32,250 bases of DNA from Phycisphaeraceae bacterium. Its GTDB lineage: Bacteria; Planctomycetota; Phycisphaerae; Phycisphaerales; UBA1924. Both the position numbers and the translations under genes were made by a program. This document shows positions 7,948 through 15,444 of the stretch, in pieces. The stretch covers positions 1 through 32,250 of the forward strand of contig JAJTGZ010000022.1 in NCBI GenBank assembly GCA_021299385.1, read 5' to 3'. Each line of letters starts with the position of its first letter. Positions within the stretch are counted from its first letter, which is position 1. Below the pieces are notes generated by a model that saw nothing but the letters and a program-made list of their open reading frames with translations, made no database searches and was not told the origin of the DNA.

Positions 7948-9783
7948 TTAGCACCCCGCGAAGAAGCCGTTGAGGAAGACGATGATGTCGTCGGCGGTGA
8001 ACTGGGTGTCGGGTGTGGAGCTCTGGCCCGGGCCGGCGATGTTGGCGCGGGCATCGGCGGCGAAGAACCAGTTGAGGAAGACGATGATGTCGTCGGCGGT
8101 CAACTGGCCGTCGACCTGGGCGGTGTTCTGGCCCGGGCCTGCGATGTCGATCTCACAGGCCTTAACGGCGTCGGGGAAGAAGGCGGCCATAAGCTGCCCA
8201 CCCTCGACGAGGCTGTTGGTGGAAATGCCGTAGTGGGCCTGCATGCACAGCAGGTACCACCCCGGTCCGAGGATGTCGCGTGCATCGAAGATGCCGCTGG
8301 TCTCTTCGTCCTGGGTCAGGAACTTGGAGCTGCCGGAGATGAAGCGTGCCGAATCAGAGATACCGACTTCTTTGATCGCGTCGGTCTTGGTGTCGTACTG
8401 CCACATACGCCCGAGGCGGGGGTTGTTCCCGACGTCTTCCTGGATGTAGATCAGCCCGTTGCGGCTGACGGACATGTTGTCCATCATCTCGACGGTGGTC
8501 AGGTCGCTGCCGCTGGAGATCGATGAGGTGGTGGCGGCAAGGCGCTGGCCGTCGACGAGGATCGAGACGGTGCCGCCGAGCTCGGGCTGGGTGATGTCGG
8601 TGAACTTGACCTTCCAGAGCCGGCTCGCTGAGCCGAAGCCGTTGGTGGTGAGGAAGTAGCAGACGGAGGGGTCCTTGAGGTCCCACGCGGCGTCCTCTGG
8701 GCGGAGCCAGTTCATGACGCCGTTGGCGTTGGTCTCGGCCTGGAGTTGGGCGCCGGTTTTGTTGGTCAGGTCGGAGTACTGGTACATGGTGAAGGTTGCG
8801 GACTCGACGAGGGTGCCGTTGCCGAGGGCGTTGGCGGAGCTCTCGACCTTCTGGCCTGCGGTGTTGGTTGTTGTGCCGTTGATGACCATGCCCCAGACGC
8901 GGCCGTTTGTCAGGCCTGCGCGTTCGATGTCGTTGCCGGTGTCGGTCTTGGTGCCGATGTAGAACAGGACCTCGCCGGGGGTCGCGTCATCGGGGCCGAC
9001 GACGATGGTTTTGGCCTGCGGATAGGGGCTGGCGACGCTGTTTTCCCAGGACCAGCGGCCCAGGGCGGGGAGCTGGTAGGTTGTGCCGGCCTCGGGGCCA
9101 GAGAGGACATAAACTGCGGCGCGGCCGTCGGCACCGATCTCCTCGCCGTTCATGAACAGGCGGGCGTCGGTGCCCAGGTTACCGAAGCGGTAGGCGGAGG
9201 GGAGAGCAAGGTCGCCCGAGCAGTGGCGTCCGAGCACGAGGTTGGAGGTGGTGAGCAGGTTGCTCGAGTTGTAGGTGGTGAAGGTGTTGGTTGTGGAGTT
9301 CCAGAGCTTCAGCGTGTCGCTTGCGCTCGCGCCGCCGGTGACGAGCAAGTTGGTCGGGTCGGCGTTGATGCGCCAGCGGGAGACGTGCGAACCGCGTAGG
9401 CCATAGGCCTGCACCGGGCCGACGGTGTTGCCGATCTCGTGGTTAACCAGGAGGGTGAAGGTGCCTTCGGCGATGTCCTGCTCGCTGCGATAGGCGCCCA
9501 TCCCATCGGGGATGCCGACAAGGCGGTAGGGAGAATTGGTCTGGGGGTTCCAGTTGCCGCTCGCGTCGCGCTGGAGGAGGGCATAGGTCTCATCGGGCGT
9601 GCCCGCCGTGGTGGTCAGGCCGTTGCCATTGCTGATGATCGAGACGAACTTGACCCCGGTTGCGCCCGTGGCGGGGAGCATGTACGGCGACTGCAGCGTG
9701 CTCGGGCCCGTGATGGCCTGGGCGAGGACGCTGGCGGTCATGCCGGCTGAACAAACAAGTGCCAGTGCAGTGAACTTTGACAT
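7948..9783 (-). CDS. Secreted DUF839/PhoX-like protein with C-terminal GC-type dockerin pair
   Basis: The 611-residue product begins MSKFTALALVCSAGMTASVLAQ, a clear signal peptide, and AAAGGA stands 8 bases before the ATG. The longer frame running to 10020 adds no plausible N-terminus. The body resembles the DUF839/PhoX-like propeller family: NHEIGN near the N-terminus, GNDIERAGLTNGRVWGM in the middle, DAAWDLKDPSVCYFLTTNG, and ILGPGWYLLCMQAHYG near the end. PhoX members are metal-dependent phosphatases, but I cannot confirm that the metal ligands are kept, so activity is open. Two dockerin units (GPGQ ... LTADDIIVFLNWFFA, then FTADDIIVFLNGFFAGC) form the C-terminus. A terminator-like hairpin follows downstream. 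Confidence 0.8.
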   Translation of the reverse strand: MSKFTALALVCSAGMTASVLAQAITGPSTLQSPYMLPATGATGVKFVSIISNGNGLTTTAGTPDETYALLQRDASGNWNPQTNSPYRLVGIPDGMGAYRSEQDIAEGTFTLLVNHEIGNTVGPVQAYGLRGSHVSRWRINADPTNLLVTGGASASDTLKLWNSTTNTFTTYNSSNLLTTSNLVLGRHCSGDLALPSAYRFGNLGTDARLFMNGEEIGADGRAAVYVLSGPEAGTTYQLPALGRWSWENSVASPYPQAKTIVVGPDDATPGEVLFYIGTKTDTGNDIERAGLTNGRVWGMVINGTTTNTAGQKVESSANALGNGTLVESATFTMYQYSDLTNKTGAQLQAETNANGVMNWLRPEDAAWDLKDPSVCYFLTTNGFGSASRLWKVKFTDITQPELGGTVSILVDGQRLAATTSSISSGSDLTTVEMMDNMSVSRNGLIYIQEDVGNNPRLGRMWQYDTKTDAIKEVGISDSARFISGSSKFLTQDEETSGIFDARDILGPGWYLLCMQAHYGISTNSLVEGGQLMAAFFPDAVKACEIDIAGPGQNTAQVDGQLTADDIIVFLNWFFAADARANIAGPGQSSTPDTQFTADDIIVFLNGFFAGC

Positions 9784-10034
9784 GGATCGATCCTTTGAAA
9801 AGAGTGGAGATGGGTGGCCGACGGTGTGTGATCGCGGATACCCGCGAACGGATCGATGATACATGAAGGTCTTGGGAGTGGTGTAAACGCTGAGCAAAGT
9901 CTGCGTCAAGGTTCCGTTATGAGTGCGCAAGGAATTTGCAAAGACCTCTTTCACCGCTTGCACCGGCGTATCTTGAGCATGGCTCTTGTTCACGGGGGAT
10001 GTCTTGACACACACGCACACCAGAGGAAACCACC

Positions 10035-11252
10035 ATGCTGCCCAAAGTCATGCTGCCCAAAGTCAACGCGTTGATCGTCCCTGCCGCATTCATGCTTGCC
10101 CTGTCGGTGGTGCAGACCGCGCTTGCGCAGGTCTACCCCATCCGTACCGAGCGGGACGGGATGCCCAACTGGGAACCTCTGCCGGCCAAGACAGACTATG
10201 ACAAGCGCAACGCGTATGCGTTGATACACCTGGTCGCGACCGACGAGCGGTTCAAGCCGCAGTTCATGGTTGATCCGCTCATCGGCAACGCCTGGGGTCT
10301 GACGATCCGGCCCGCGGGCAAGGGTGGGCACTGGTGGATCACCAACGCCAACAGCGGCACGACCACAACGTACGTGGGCGATGCGCCGGGGCACCCATTC
10401 GGGCAGGACGACCTCAAGGTCGTGCCGATCCCCGTGGGCAAACTCCACGCCGTGCACCCTGAGCTCAAGAGCCAGCCCACCGGGCAGGTGTATGCGGGGT
10501 GGAACAAGGGTGAGTTCGTCACCGAGGCCGATGGGGTCAAGGGTGAGAGCAAGTTCATCTTTGTTACCCTCGACGGGACCATCAGCGGGTGGACCGACGG
10601 GCAGAAGAACGCCGTGACCATGATCGACGTCGGCGAAGAGGGTGCGATGTTCACGGGCGTGGCCATCACTGAGCACGACAAGGGCAACCGTCTCTACGCG
10701 TGCGACTTCAACACCGGGGTGGTGCGTGTCTATGGCCCGGACTGGAAGCCCGTCGAGACCGCCGGCAAGTTCAAGGACCCGAAGATTGACGACGGGTACG
10801 CGATTTACAACATGCACTACCTCAATGGGAAGCTCTACGCCACCTGGGGTCGCATCGCCGGCGAGCCGGGGGACGCCGAGCCTTACCCCGGCTACGGGTT
10901 CGTCAGCGAGTTTGACACCGAGGGGAACCTTCTCCGCTCACTGGAGCACCGACGCGAACTCAACGCACCCTGGGGCCTGGTCATCGCGCCCAAAGACTTC
11001 GGCCCGCTGAGCGGCCGGTTGCTGGTGGGGAACTTCGGCGATGGGCGCGTGCTGGCATACAACCTTGAGACGGCAAAGTTCGACGACTATCTCCGTGGCA
11101 TCGACGGCAAGCCCGTTGAGATCGACGGCCTCTGGGGGATGCTCTTTGGCAACGGCGAATCGCTCGGCTACCGCAACCACCTTTACTACGCCGCTGGGCC
11201 GGAGGTCGAGAACGAAGGCGTCTTTGGCAAACTGGTGCCGTTGTTCCCGTGA
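10035..11252 (+). CDS. TIGR03118-type secreted protein, function unknown
   Basis: The product is 405 residues with a hydrophobic export signal at about 11-31 (ALIVPAAFMLALSVVQTALA). AGAGGAAA precedes the ATG. Motifs recall the TIGR03118 family: NAWGLTIRPAG, WITNANSGTTTTYVGD, DGTISGWTDG, FTGVAI, RLYACDFN, APWGLVIAP, LLVGNFGDG and a closing NHLYYAAGPEVENEGVFG, which reads like a repeated-strand propeller. The family has no established biochemical role. The first ten residues are an exact 15-bp tandem duplication (MLPKV twice), so translation could also begin at 10050. The gene is divergent from the DUF839 dockerin gene and converges on a glycosyltransferase gene, with octamer arrays between. 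Confidence 0.8.
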   Translation: MLPKVMLPKVNALIVPAAFMLALSVVQTALAQVYPIRTERDGMPNWEPLPAKTDYDKRNAYALIHLVATDERFKPQFMVDPLIGNAWGLTIRPAGKGGHWWITNANSGTTTTYVGDAPGHPFGQDDLKVVPIPVGKLHAVHPELKSQPTGQVYAGWNKGEFVTEADGVKGESKFIFVTLDGTISGWTDGQKNAVTMIDVGEEGAMFTGVAITEHDKGNRLYACDFNTGVVRVYGPDWKPVETAGKFKDPKIDDGYAIYNMHYLNGKLYATWGRIAGEPGDAEPYPGYGFVSEFDTEGNLLRSLEHRRELNAPWGLVIAPKDFGPLSGRLLVGNFGDGRVLAYNLETAKFDDYLRGIDGKPVEIDGLWGMLFGNGESLGYRNHLYYAAGPEVENEGVFGKLVPLFP

Positions 11253-11263
11253 GGGGCTGGGGA

Positions 11264-11327
11264 GGCAGAGTTGCACAGTGGCACAGTTGCAAAGTGGCAA
11301 AGTGACATAGTTGCAGAGTGGCAAAGT
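11264..11327 (+). repeat. Octamer array (KGCANAGT) x8, left arm of inverted pair
   Basis: Eight phase-locked 8-mers start 11 bases after the stop of the TIGR03118-type gene, with GCA and AGT almost constant and the first and fifth bases variable (one unit is GACATAGT). The first four units are repeated in the same order on the other strand at 11372-11403. Confidence 0.85.
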
Positions 11328-11363
11328 TGTCGAGCGACGGAAATGAATCCCCGTTACCCCAGC

Positions 11364-11403
11364 ACTCTGTCACTTTGCAACTGTGCCACTGTGCAACTCT
11401 GCC
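11364..11403 (-). repeat. Octamer array (KGCANAGT) x5, right arm of inverted pair
   Basis: Read on the minus strand, five octamers begin 15 bases after the stop of the glycosyltransferase gene. The segment 11371-11403 is a perfect 33-bp inverted copy of 11264-11296, so the region can form a long hairpin with a 74-base loop between two convergent genes. It could act as a two-way terminator. Confidence 0.85.
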
Positions 11404-11418
11404 ACTTCACCCCCCGCC

Positions 11419-12666
11419 CTACCGCACCTGCCGCACATACTCCCGCCCGGCCCACTTGACCGGCACGCCCTTGACCAGCTCCCGTGCCGTGCCCCAGAGC
11501 AGCCACGCAACCACGCCCGCGGCAACCGGGTAGGCCACCACTGCCGACATCGGCGAACGACCACGCAGAAGGCAGAGTGTGATCGCCAGTGCGTAGGCCA
11601 GCAGGGCCACCACCCCGGCTGTGGCGCACACCCAGGCGATCGACGTGCTGGCCGGCTCGGGCAGGGGCGCGCCGCTGCCGCGTGCGAGGCCGATGGTGAT
11701 GACCAGCAGCGCCAACGGCATCAGCAGCACGCCGAAGACGAGGTTCAGGATCGCGTACCGACGCAGCCGGGCTGGCTTGCGGTGCGCAAGCTCGGCATAA
11801 ATCCGCCGCCACCCGCTGGTGAACGCCGGCCAGGTGTCGTACATCCGGCACAAGAGCATCCCGTCGGCAAAGGCGACCTCGCTCATCACCCCTTGCCCCT
11901 TGACAAGGCTCGCCAGCTGCAGGTCCTCCAGCAGCGCATCGCTGAGCGCGGCGTGCCCGCCGAGGTTTTCGTAAACATCCCGGCGTATGAGCATGAACTG
12001 CCCGTTGGCCAGGCTGCGCGTGCTGGTGGTGCGGTTGACGCGGGCTGGTGGGTATTGGCGCAGGAGTTCAAGCCCCGCCGCGGGCTGGATGAGGCGCTCG
12101 AACCACGTCCGCCGCGTCAGCGTGCTCAGCAGGCTGAGCATCGCGGCGTTGCGGTGCAGCAGCAGCTTGACGCTCGCACGCACGCACCGGGCGTCAAAGA
12201 GCGTGTCAGCGTCGGCGAACAGCAGCAAGCCGGCGCTCCGCGCAGCTGGCGCGGCAGACACCCCCTCCCACACGGCGTTGACCTTGCCAGCCCAACCGGG
12301 CCGCCACTGGCCCACGGCGTGGAGGGTGAACCGCGCGTCGTCGCCCAGCACTTGGCGCAGCACGGCTTCGGTGTCGTCGGTGCAGCGGTCGAGCGCAAAG
12401 ACGACATGCAGCTGCGGGTAGTCCTGCGCCAGCAGTGTGCGGGCGAGTTCGCCGATGCCGTGCGCCTCGTTGTGCGCGGGGATGATGATGCAAACGCTCG
12501 GCCAGGTGGCGGGGTCGGGCAGGTCCAGCGCTTGCCGAGCCGTCAGGATGCTCCGCCCGGCACTGGCCGAGTGCCAGATGACCCCGGCCCAATACAGACC
12601 CCCGGCAACGACGACAGAGGTGAGCGCGATCAACGAAGCATCGATAAAAATATCGTGGAGATTCAT
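11419..12666 (-). CDS. Membrane-associated family 2 glycosyltransferase (HpnB-like)
   Basis: The 415-residue protein starts MNLHDIFIDASLIAL, with an N-terminal membrane segment and three or four hydrophobic segments in the last 130 residues. The GT-A domain shows WPSVCIIIPAHNEAHGIGE, a DRCTDDT donor region, GWAGKVNAVWEG, the metal-binding FADADT, and ALLEDLQLA as the likely acceptor/base region. This pattern matches GT2 enzymes such as HpnB or CrtQ-like proteins, which glycosylate lipids at the membrane. The substrate cannot be read from sequence, and no hopanoid or carotenoid genes lie nearby. The frame extends to 12768, but the extra residues translate an intergenic heptamer repeat, so the inner ATG is preferred. 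Confidence 0.82.
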   Translation of the reverse strand: MNLHDIFIDASLIALTSVVVAGGLYWAGVIWHSASAGRSILTARQALDLPDPATWPSVCIIIPAHNEAHGIGELARTLLAQDYPQLHVVFALDRCTDDTEAVLRQVLGDDARFTLHAVGQWRPGWAGKVNAVWEGVSAAPAARSAGLLLFADADTLFDARCVRASVKLLLHRNAAMLSLLSTLTRRTWFERLIQPAAGLELLRQYPPARVNRTTSTRSLANGQFMLIRRDVYENLGGHAALSDALLEDLQLASLVKGQGVMSEVAFADGMLLCRMYDTWPAFTSGWRRIYAELAHRKPARLRRYAILNLVFGVLLMPLALLVITIGLARGSGAPLPEPASTSIAWVCATAGVVALLAYALAITLCLLRGRSPMSAVVAYPVAAGVVAWLLWGTARELVKGVPVKWAGREYVRQVR

Positions 12667-12692
12667 CGCTACAACGCGTGCCGGGCGGGGGA

Positions 12693-12740
12693 GTTGAGGG
12701 CTGGGGGTGAAAGTTGGAACATGGAAGTTGGAAGTTGGGG
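12693..12740 (+). repeat. Degenerate heptamer tract (GTTGGAA-type) between divergent genes
   Basis: Units GTTGGAA, CATGGAA, GTTGGAA and GTTGGGG run in phase at 12713-12740, with more degenerate units (GTTGAGG, GCTGGGG) before them. Unlike the other arrays it lies at the 5' sides of two divergent genes rather than behind a stop codon. Confidence 0.6.
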
Positions 12741-12768
12741 ATAGAGGTTGCTGCCGTATCCTGAACAT

Positions 12769-13590
12769 ATGCCGACTCGACGCTCAACCAAACCATCCCC
12801 GGCTAAGGCCCGATCAAGCAAGGCCCGACCCAGCGGCGCCCGACCGGGCGTGCTCGTGCTGACACCCTCGGCACAGCGGCAGGTCGATGCCCGCTGCGTG
12901 CGCGACTATGGGTTGCCGACGATCGTGCTGATGGAGAACGCAGCCGCCGCGCTCGCCGCGGCGGTGCTTGATGAACTGAACCACGCAAACGCGCAGAGCG
13001 TGCTGGTCGTCTGCGGGCCGGGGAACAACGGGGGCGACGGCTTCGCCGCGGCCCGGCATCTGCACAACGCGGGTGTGCCCGTGGCGATCTACAGCACCGG
13101 GCCGATCGAGTCGCTGGCCGGGGACGCACGCGTCAACGCGCACGTCTGCGCCCAGATGCGGTTGCCGATCGTCGTCGCGGGCGAGGGTGTGGACGTGCTA
13201 ACAGACCTTCGCCAGACCGCTGCGCTGCTGGGCGCGCCCGGCATGCCGGGGGTGGTGGTTGATTGCGTCCTGGGAACGGGGCTGTCTCGGGCCGTGGCGG
13301 GCGAGCTGGCCGAGGTGATCGTCGCGATCAACGCGCTGGGGCGTGCGGGCGCGCGGGTGGTTTCAGCGGACGTCCCCAGCGGCCTGCACGCGGGAACGGG
13401 CCAGCCGATGGCCGAGGGCCCGGGTGAAGACCCGCACGCGGTGCGCGCAGACCTGACGGTGAGTTTCATGGGCCTCAAGACAGGGTTCCTGAATCCGGGC
13501 GCAGGCGAATTCACCGGCGACGCGCTCATCGCCCCGGTGGGTGCGCCGGCGGAGCTTGTTGAGAGGCTTGGCACACAGATCAAGGTCTAA
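12769..13590 (+). CDS. nnrE: NAD(P)H-hydrate epimerase (YjeF N-terminal domain)
   Basis: The 273-residue product is a stand-alone YjeF_N domain, which interconverts the R and S forms of hydrated NAD(P)H so that the dehydratase can repair them. Visible motifs are LMENAAAALA, CGPGNNGGDGFAAARHL (the NNGGDG loop, about 83-92), DCVLGTGLSR and SADVPSGLHAGTG (about 200-206) with the conserved Asp. The ADP/ATP-dependent dehydratase domain found fused in many bacteria is absent and must be encoded elsewhere. The first ~28 residues are a basic Lys/Ala/Ser/Pro-rich tail unlike the family. ATG 12769 is preferred over 12748 because the latter adds residues from the intergenic tract. No strong ribosome site is seen. 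Confidence 0.88.
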   Translation: MPTRRSTKPSPAKARSSKARPSGARPGVLVLTPSAQRQVDARCVRDYGLPTIVLMENAAAALAAAVLDELNHANAQSVLVVCGPGNNGGDGFAAARHLHNAGVPVAIYSTGPIESLAGDARVNAHVCAQMRLPIVVAGEGVDVLTDLRQTAALLGAPGMPGVVVDCVLGTGLSRAVAGELAEVIVAINALGRAGARVVSADVPSGLHAGTGQPMAEGPGEDPHAVRADLTVSFMGLKTGFLNPGAGEFTGDALIAPVGAPAELVERLGTQIKV

Positions 13591-13653
13591 GACAGCGGAG
13601 ATAGTTCGAACACGATTCCCCGCGTAAGTTGTCTACTATTACCTGGAGTGCCT

Positions 13654-14979
13654 ATGCCTGCCACTACTTTTCTTACTTTTATCCTCACCTGCGTTTGCGT
13701 GCAGTTGTCCGCCGCTAGTGCGCTCAACGCACAACCCGGCAAGCCCGCTCCGGCCAGCGCACCCACGGCCAGCGACCTCACGGTCACCACCAACTACCCC
13801 ACGGTGCGGGTGTCGGTCGTAGATGGTGTCGTGAAAGCCACGCTCCCGACCACTGGGACCGCTGTCGAGCAAAGGTTTCGCGTGCGATTCATCCGGCCCG
13901 ATGGCACACCGATCGCCGGTGCGGCCGTGGACTTTGAAGCCAAATCTGATCACGAGGCTATTGGTCTTCAGGAGAGCGCGGTGGGTTCGGTGCCTCCAAC
14001 GTTTCGTGTCGTAACAGACGCGAATGGCTGGGCACGTCTGGATTGGACCATCGACACCAGGTACAACGCGATGGAGGTACGCATTGCTGGAGCCGACAGT
14101 TGGACGAATAGCTTTCTGAGTGGTATCGCTGGCACATGGACGCTTACTAATCTTGAACTTATTAAGGCAGGCATCAGGCTCTGCCCCCGCCGCGTTTCTC
14201 TTCGCCCCTCGGGAGGGGAGCATGAGACCATCTTTGTGTTTTACAAACAGCGTAAGGTCGAGATGTTCGCCAACGTGCCCAAGCCGCAGCCGTTGAAGTT
14301 TTATCGGTATGCCTGGCTAGTGCCGAACTGTCCAGAGGCAGCAAGCCAAATGGAACCGAACCGCGTCGGCTTCTACACGCTCAAAGTCCCCAAGTCACAG
14401 CGAGAAGTGCTGTGCTTCTTTGAGGTCAAGTCGTTTTCAACAGTTATCCCGATCCCCCCGGGCGATGGCGACATCGTGCTCCCGCCGTTCACGCTCCCCG
14501 AGCCGGCCCGAAGCGTTGCGGTTCAAGTTACATCGCCCGTCCCAACCGTCCCCGCTGATGAGATGCGTGCGCTTGGGGCTGGTGTGTTTCTTCTCGCGCT
14601 CGATGGCTCCTCTTTCTGGATTCTGAACTGGAAATCTCCGGCCGGACAGCCAAATCGCCTCTCAATGTTCGCACCTGAAGCACAGGAGCCAATCGCAGTC
14701 TCGGCGGGGGTGTACTACATGATTGTTAATGGCTGGCAGCGGCGTTCCCACATCCTGGCACCACTGATCGCAGCCGCCCGTGCCGGCCGAGATCTGACGC
14801 AGCTCGGCATTCCCAAGCGCACGCTCGTCGCTGGGCAACCTTGGACGGAGCAGCTGGATGTGCAGCCGCATATCGTCGCGGTCGATGCCGCCGTGGCCAC
14901 CCTCCGTGCCGAGGGCTTCGGGAGGTACTGGGATGAGCCAGAGCCACCCGCCGGGCCGCCGGTAGTACCTCCCCGGTAA
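13654..14979 (+). CDS. Secreted hypothetical protein with Ig-like (Big-1 type) domain
   Basis: ATG 13654 lies 5 bases after GGAG (13645-13648) and is preferred to the GTG at 13648, giving 441 residues. The N-terminus MPATTFLTFILTCVCVQLSAASALNA is a signal peptide. Residues about 45-155 look like a bacterial Ig-like/Big-1 domain (FRVRFIRPDGTPIAGAAVDF, then TDANGWARLDWTID). The remaining ~280 residues are not recognised; they include a segment with paired cysteines (IRLCPRR ... PNCPEA ... VLCFFEV) and a proline-rich end. It stands alone on the plus strand 63 bp after nnrE. Function unknown; exported or surface-exposed by inference. Confidence 0.72.
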   Translation: MPATTFLTFILTCVCVQLSAASALNAQPGKPAPASAPTASDLTVTTNYPTVRVSVVDGVVKATLPTTGTAVEQRFRVRFIRPDGTPIAGAAVDFEAKSDHEAIGLQESAVGSVPPTFRVVTDANGWARLDWTIDTRYNAMEVRIAGADSWTNSFLSGIAGTWTLTNLELIKAGIRLCPRRVSLRPSGGEHETIFVFYKQRKVEMFANVPKPQPLKFYRYAWLVPNCPEAASQMEPNRVGFYTLKVPKSQREVLCFFEVKSFSTVIPIPPGDGDIVLPPFTLPEPARSVAVQVTSPVPTVPADEMRALGAGVFLLALDGSSFWILNWKSPAGQPNRLSMFAPEAQEPIAVSAGVYYMIVNGWQRRSHILAPLIAAARAGRDLTQLGIPKRTLVAGQPWTEQLDVQPHIVAVDAAVATLRAEGFGRYWDEPEPPAGPPVVPPR

Positions 14980-15174
14980 GGTTGCGTCTTTGAATTCTTC
15001 CGGGCGCGGTGGCGGATCGGACCGATTGTGTTTTCCGCCTGATCTCCACTTCAATCACGCCCTTGGCACGTCCTGGCGGGGAGGGGCAGGGGTGGGGTTG
15101 GCACACCCACACGTACACCGCGCACACCACTCACTACTCACTACTCGTCGCTCGTCGCTTCTTTCTCCAACCAA
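14980..15174. other. Intergenic stretch after the Ig-like gene
   Basis: No gene is supported. It contains low-complexity CAC/CTACT-type tracts near 15110-15160 (CACTCACTACTCACTACT), which are weakly periodic, and leads into the structured element at 15175-15353. Confidence 0.4.
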
Positions 15175-15353
15175 AAGGGGCGTGGCGGAACCGAGGCACG
15201 CTCTGACCTGGCTCGTCCTTGGCAGCCGCTGGTAGCAGCCTGCTGCGCAGCCCGGTCAGAGCGTGATTCGGGGCCTCGATCCGTCGAGGTTCCCGAGGCG
15301 GGGGGGTCCGTCCGCCCGCCGTGGCAGATCCCTTGGTTCCGCGACACGCCCTT
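15175..15353. other. Large structured element: candidate non-coding RNA or MITE-like palindrome
   Basis: The ends form a near-perfect stem: AAGGGGCGTGGCGGAACC at 15175-15192 against 15335-15353. Inside, CACGCTCTGACC at 15197-15208 pairs perfectly with 15254-15265 and encloses a GC-rich region with smaller hairpins. Next come CCTCGA/TCGAGG with a TCCG loop (15274-15289) and GGCGGG../..CCCGCC (15297-15320). This is a closed multi-branch fold or an imperfect terminal-inverted-repeat element. It lies about 90 bp past the nrdJ stop. I find no tmRNA, SRP RNA, RNase P or 6S signature on either strand. Confidence 0.55.
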
Positions 15354-15444
15354 CTTTCGCCAAGCCCCGGCGTGGTCCGTCGCGCCCGAGGCCCGCAAGC
15401 AGACGCAGGCCCCTTAGGGCGTGCGCGTGCGTTTATTTCTTATC

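Noticed and set aside
10004-10034. TTGACA at 10004-10009 as a promoter
   Set aside because: No -10 element fits at the right distance, and it would place the start on the ribosome binding site.
11383-12744. Long open frame (453 codons) antisense to the glycosyltransferase
   Set aside because: The opposite strand carries clear GT2 motifs; this frame is rich in His, Arg, Gln and Pro with no family features.
15175-15353. tmRNA, SRP RNA, RNase P RNA or 6S RNA
   Set aside because: None of the conserved sequence blocks of these RNAs is present on either strand, and the multi-branch layout does not fit 6S RNA.
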